DNA of 17,300 bases from an uncultured Arenimonas sp. Lineage in GTDB: Bacteria; Pseudomonadota; Gammaproteobacteria; Xanthomonadales; Xanthomonadaceae. Where the stretch lies: positions 1 to 17,300 of the forward strand of contig CAMLKR010000035.1 of the NCBI GenBank assembly GCA_946480565.1. The letters are read 5' to 3'. The notes under the pieces are model-generated. The model had not been told where the DNA came from. It did not search any database and saw only the letters and a list, made by a program, of their open reading frames with translations. The position numbers were made by a program, and so were the translations under genes. Of this stretch, positions 16,056-17,300 are shown in pieces (position 1 is the stretch's first letter; each line of letters starts with the position of its first letter).

Positions 16056-16651
16056 CCGCGCCGCTCGCGGTGCGCCGCGTGCCGGGGCCCGGGATCGGGC
16101 CCTGGCTGGACGCGGTGGCGCGGCTGCGCATCGCCGTGTTCCGGGATTGGCCTTATCTCTATGCCGGCGATTTCGGCTATGAGCAGGACTATCTGCGGGC
16201 CTATGCACGTTCGCGCGACAGCGTGTTCGTATTGGCCTTCGACGGCGACCGGGTGGTCGGTGCGTCCACCGGGCTGCCGTTGGCCGACGACACGGTCGAG
16301 TTCCAGCGTCCGTTCCTCGACGCCGGCCGGCGGGTCGACGATGTCTTCTATTTCGGCGAGTCGGTGCTGTTGCCCGACTATCGCGGCAGGGGGCTGGGCC
16401 ATCGTTTCTTCGACGAGCGCGAGGCGCATGCACGTTCGCTCGGTCGGTTCGGGTGGACCGGATTCTGCGCGGTCGACCGCGATCCGTCCGATCCGCGCCG
16501 GCCGCCGGCTCATCGCGGCAACGAGCCCTTCTGGACCAAGCGCGGCTATGTCCGCCAGCCCGGCCTGACGGTGCGGCTGGCCTGGCAGGAAATCGGCGAA
16601 TCCGCACCCTCCGAAAATCCGCTCACGTTCTGGCTGCGCCCGCTGTCCTAG
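16052..16651 (+). CDS. GNAT family N-acetyltransferase
   Basis: 199 residues, starting at GTG 16052 inside the DUF885 stop (GTGA overlap, translational coupling); no other in-frame start fits the full fold. Motif A is complete: FGESVLLPDYRGRGLGHRFFDERE, with the acetyl-CoA pyrophosphate loop RGRGLG at residues 111-116. Strands preceding it (DSVFVLAFDGDRVVGASTGLPL) and the later FWTKRGYV segment (motif B region) complete the fold. It should transfer an acetyl group from acetyl-CoA to an unknown amine. Codons ending in T (TAT, GAT) seem commoner than in the neighbouring genes, by eye; this could mean different origin or low expression. The unusually long spacer with hairpins starts right after its stop. 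Confidence 0.88.
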   Translation: MTAPLAVRRVPGPGIGPWLDAVARLRIAVFRDWPYLYAGDFGYEQDYLRAYARSRDSVFVLAFDGDRVVGASTGLPLADDTVEFQRPFLDAGRRVDDVFYFGESVLLPDYRGRGLGHRFFDEREAHARSLGRFGWTGFCAVDRDPSDPRRPPAHRGNEPFWTKRGYVRQPGLTVRLAWQEIGESAPSENPLTFWLRPLS

Positions 16652-16711
16652 CCGGCCTGCTTCGCGATCAGGTTTCATCTCGTTCTTCGTGCCGGGCTCG
16701 TTCCTGGCGAT

Positions 16712-16799
16712 AGGCCGCCGTACGTGAGGTTTTTTTCTGCGGCTTCGAAAACGTCCATGTTTTCGAAGCCGCAGAAAAAAACCTCACGCACGACGACCT
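16712..16799. repeat. Very long inverted repeat, 41-bp stem with 6-base loop
   Basis: Arms 16723-16752 and 16759-16788 are perfectly complementary over 30 bases around GTCCAT. Each arm carries a run of seven T or seven A next to CTGCGGCTTCGAAAAC or its complement. Pairing continues outward to 16712/16799 with only three mismatches (16722/16789, 16718/16793, 16715/16796). All three are A/C on the plus strand, so they would be G.U wobbles in RNA copied from right to left. It is far longer than a normal intrinsic terminator. Confidence 0.85.
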
Positions 16800-16832
16800 C
16801 CGGACCGTCTGGGCCGGGTTGTCGAACTTGGG

Positions 16833-16862
16833 AAGCTCGCGAGGAGTTAGAGCCGCGAGCTT
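16833..16862. repeat. Inverted repeat, 9-bp stem
   Basis: AAGCTCGCG (16833-16841) and CGCGAGCTT (16854-16862) are perfect complements around a 12-base loop that contains GGAG. It is the second hairpin of the series in the spacer. Confidence 0.6.
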
Positions 16863-16863
16863 T

Positions 16864-16881
16864 CGTGCCTTATGGGGCACG
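16864..16881. repeat. Inverted repeat, 6-bp stem
   Basis: CGTGCC (16864-16869) pairs with GGCACG (16876-16881) around TTATGG. It starts two bases after the previous hairpin, so the two could stack. Confidence 0.5.
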
Positions 16882-16893
16882 CGCTTGTCCCCT

Positions 16894-16913
16894 CGACTCG
16901 CGAAGACGAGTCG
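16894..16913. repeat. Inverted repeat, 7-bp stem
   Basis: CGACTCG (16894-16900) pairs with CGAGTCG (16907-16913) around CGAAGA. It is the fourth hairpin of the series, 12 bases after the third. Confidence 0.55.
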
Positions 16914-16925
16914 TGGCGACGACGT

Positions 16926-17033
16926 AGACAAGGGGGTATGGCTGAAGTGGAGGGCAGGATGCCCGCAACGGCCGGTCGTAAGCTGGTCATGGATGACGCT
17001 CGCGCGCGACCGGGCAGCCATACCCCCTTGTCT
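16926..17033. repeat. 108-base unit bounded by perfect 19-bp inverted repeats
   Basis: AGACAAGGGGGTATGGCTG (16926-16944) is exactly complementary to 17015-17033. Inside is a second nested stem, CCGGTCG (16972-16978) with CGACCGG (17007-17013), enclosing GTCAT/ATGAC (16986-16990 and 16993-16997). Outside the perfect arms, similarity continues with a mismatch roughly every third base. Flanking bases show no obvious target-site duplication, and no transposase is encoded. It resembles a MITE-like or mosaic intergenic repeat, or a structured RNA domain. Confidence 0.75.
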
Positions 17034-17077
17034 GCGGCGGCGCACACCGGATCAACCGACCACGAGCAAGGGACGTA

Positions 17078-17096
17078 CTTGCGCCAAAGGCGCAAG
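17078..17096 (-). terminator. Candidate terminator hairpin after the PAP2 gene
   Basis: CTTGCGCC (17078-17085) pairs perfectly with GGCGCAAG (17089-17096) around AAA, giving an 8-bp stem. It begins two bases past the PAP2 TAG stop in the direction of transcription. No T tract follows, so termination is plausible but not proven. Confidence 0.5.
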
Positions 17097-17098
17097 CA

Positions 17099-17300
17099 CT
17101 AGAAATAGGTGACGCCGGGAACGAGCCAGAGCGACAGCGAGGCCAGCGCGCAGCCGATGCCGGTGGCGGCGAGCACGTCGGAGGGGTAGTGCAGGCCCAG
17201 CACCACCCGCGAGACCGCCACCGAGGCCGTGAATGGAACCAGCGCCCAGGCCAGCACCGGATAGTGCGCCAGCGCCACCACCGTGAACGACACCGCATGC
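17099..17300 (-). CDS. PAP2-superfamily phosphatase (partial, N-terminus off the window)
   Basis: The last 66 codons are present, ending at TAG (17099-17101); the frame is open to the right edge. The first visible residues HAVSF are the end of the PSGHA-x-S motif 2, including its catalytic His, and motif 3 follows completely as S-R-x5-H-x3-D (SRVVLGLHYPSD). Two hydrophobic helices (ALAHYPVLAWALVPFTASV, and ATGIGCALASLSLWLVPGV) surround it. PAP2 membrane enzymes dephosphorylate lipid phosphates such as undecaprenyl pyrophosphate or phosphatidic acid. An internal GTG at 17293 is not the real start because the motif 2 His lies before it. Specificity is unknown. Confidence 0.9.
   Translation of the reverse strand, partial: HAVSFTVVALAHYPVLAWALVPFTASVAVSRVVLGLHYPSDVLAATGIGCALASLSLWLVPGVTYF

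Larger units (their letters stand above)
16652..17098. other. 447-base intergenic spacer packed with inverted repeats
   Basis: This spacer separates the convergent GNAT and PAP2 genes. No open frame here has a credible ribosome site or family match; overlapping frames on both strands simply read through hairpins. Six inverted repeats follow one another (16712-16799, 16833-16862, 16864-16881, 16894-16913, 16926-17033 and 17078-17096). The other convergent junctions in the window are only 1 to 42 bases. It may be a mosaic intergenic repeat element, a structured non-coding RNA, or a cluster of terminators. The first 60 bases (16652-16711) show nothing recognisable. Confidence 0.6.

Noticed and set aside
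14145..16651. Very long open frames (over 800 codons) on both strands across the DUF885-GNAT region
   Set aside because: They are GC-rich shadow frames. Their translations are low-complexity Arg/Ala/Gly/Pro or His/Gln rich with no family motifs, while the DUF885 and GNAT frames carry clear motifs and ribosome sites. Only the last 199 codons of the plus frame are real (GNAT).
16926..17033. Full insertion sequence
   Set aside because: The unit is too short for a transposase, encodes none, and has no visible target-site duplication.
16652..17098. CRISPR array or tRNA gene in the spacer
   Set aside because: There are no regularly spaced direct repeats and no cloverleaf; the repeats are inverted, of different sequence, and the hairpins have irregular sizes.
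16668..17112. Short open frames in the GNAT-PAP2 spacer, on both strands
   Set aside because: They read through the inverted repeats, lack ribosome sites and family similarity, and the two strands encode the same peptide because of the palindrome.

Overview
This is a very GC-rich, densely coded bacterial chromosomal segment. The gene set fits a gammaproteobacterium of the Xanthomonadaceae type (Lysobacter/Luteimonas-like): RlmJ, a MECR-like enoyl thioester reductase, a MacAB-like efflux operon behind a Yip1 protein, a DoxX-pirin pair and a Tat-exported dienelactone hydrolase. The lineage is an inference from gene content and codon use. There is no rRNA, tRNA, CRISPR array, phage gene or transposase.

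Layout. 1-320 holds the start of a secreted serine hydrolase (minus, cut by the window edge). It is divergent from an OsmC-family protein (453-848, plus). A long leftward block (859-6975, minus) follows. In transcription order it holds a zinc-ribbon DUF3667-like membrane protein, a polysaccharide deacetylase, a Tat dienelactone hydrolase, DoxX, pirin, a HAD phosphatase and a sorbosone/glucose dehydrogenase-like protein. A rightward operon (7168-11006) encodes a Yip1 membrane protein, a periplasmic adaptor, an ABC ATPase and a MacB-type permease, the last three translationally coupled. Next come a leftward NYN/PIN-like nuclease-fold protein, a rightward small membrane protein, and a leftward pair of rlmJ followed by an enoyl thioester reductase. 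A rightward pair, a DUF885 metallopeptidase-like protein overlapping a GNAT acetyltransferase, ends at 16651. A PAP2 phosphatase (minus) enters from the right edge.

How genes work together. The adaptor, ATPase and permease should form one tripartite-type efflux machine with an unlinked outer-membrane channel. DoxX and pirin are a coupled redox/quinone-associated pair with inverted repeats upstream. The DUF3667 protein and the deacetylase are five bases apart and probably co-translated. Three convergent gene pairs end 10, 42 and 1 bases apart, two of them with stop codons inside or touching a hairpin.

Most unusual region. The 447-base spacer 16652-17098 between the GNAT and PAP2 genes is the only sizeable non-coding stretch. 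It carries six successive inverted repeats. One is a 41-bp stem around a 6-base loop whose three outer mismatches would all become G.U pairs in a minus-strand transcript. Another is a 108-base unit bounded by perfect 19-bp inverted repeats. It looks like a mosaic intergenic repeat element or a structured RNA, and is the best candidate here for something undescribed. The rest is ordinary, well-recognised housekeeping and accessory metabolism; I see no defence system or biosynthetic cluster.
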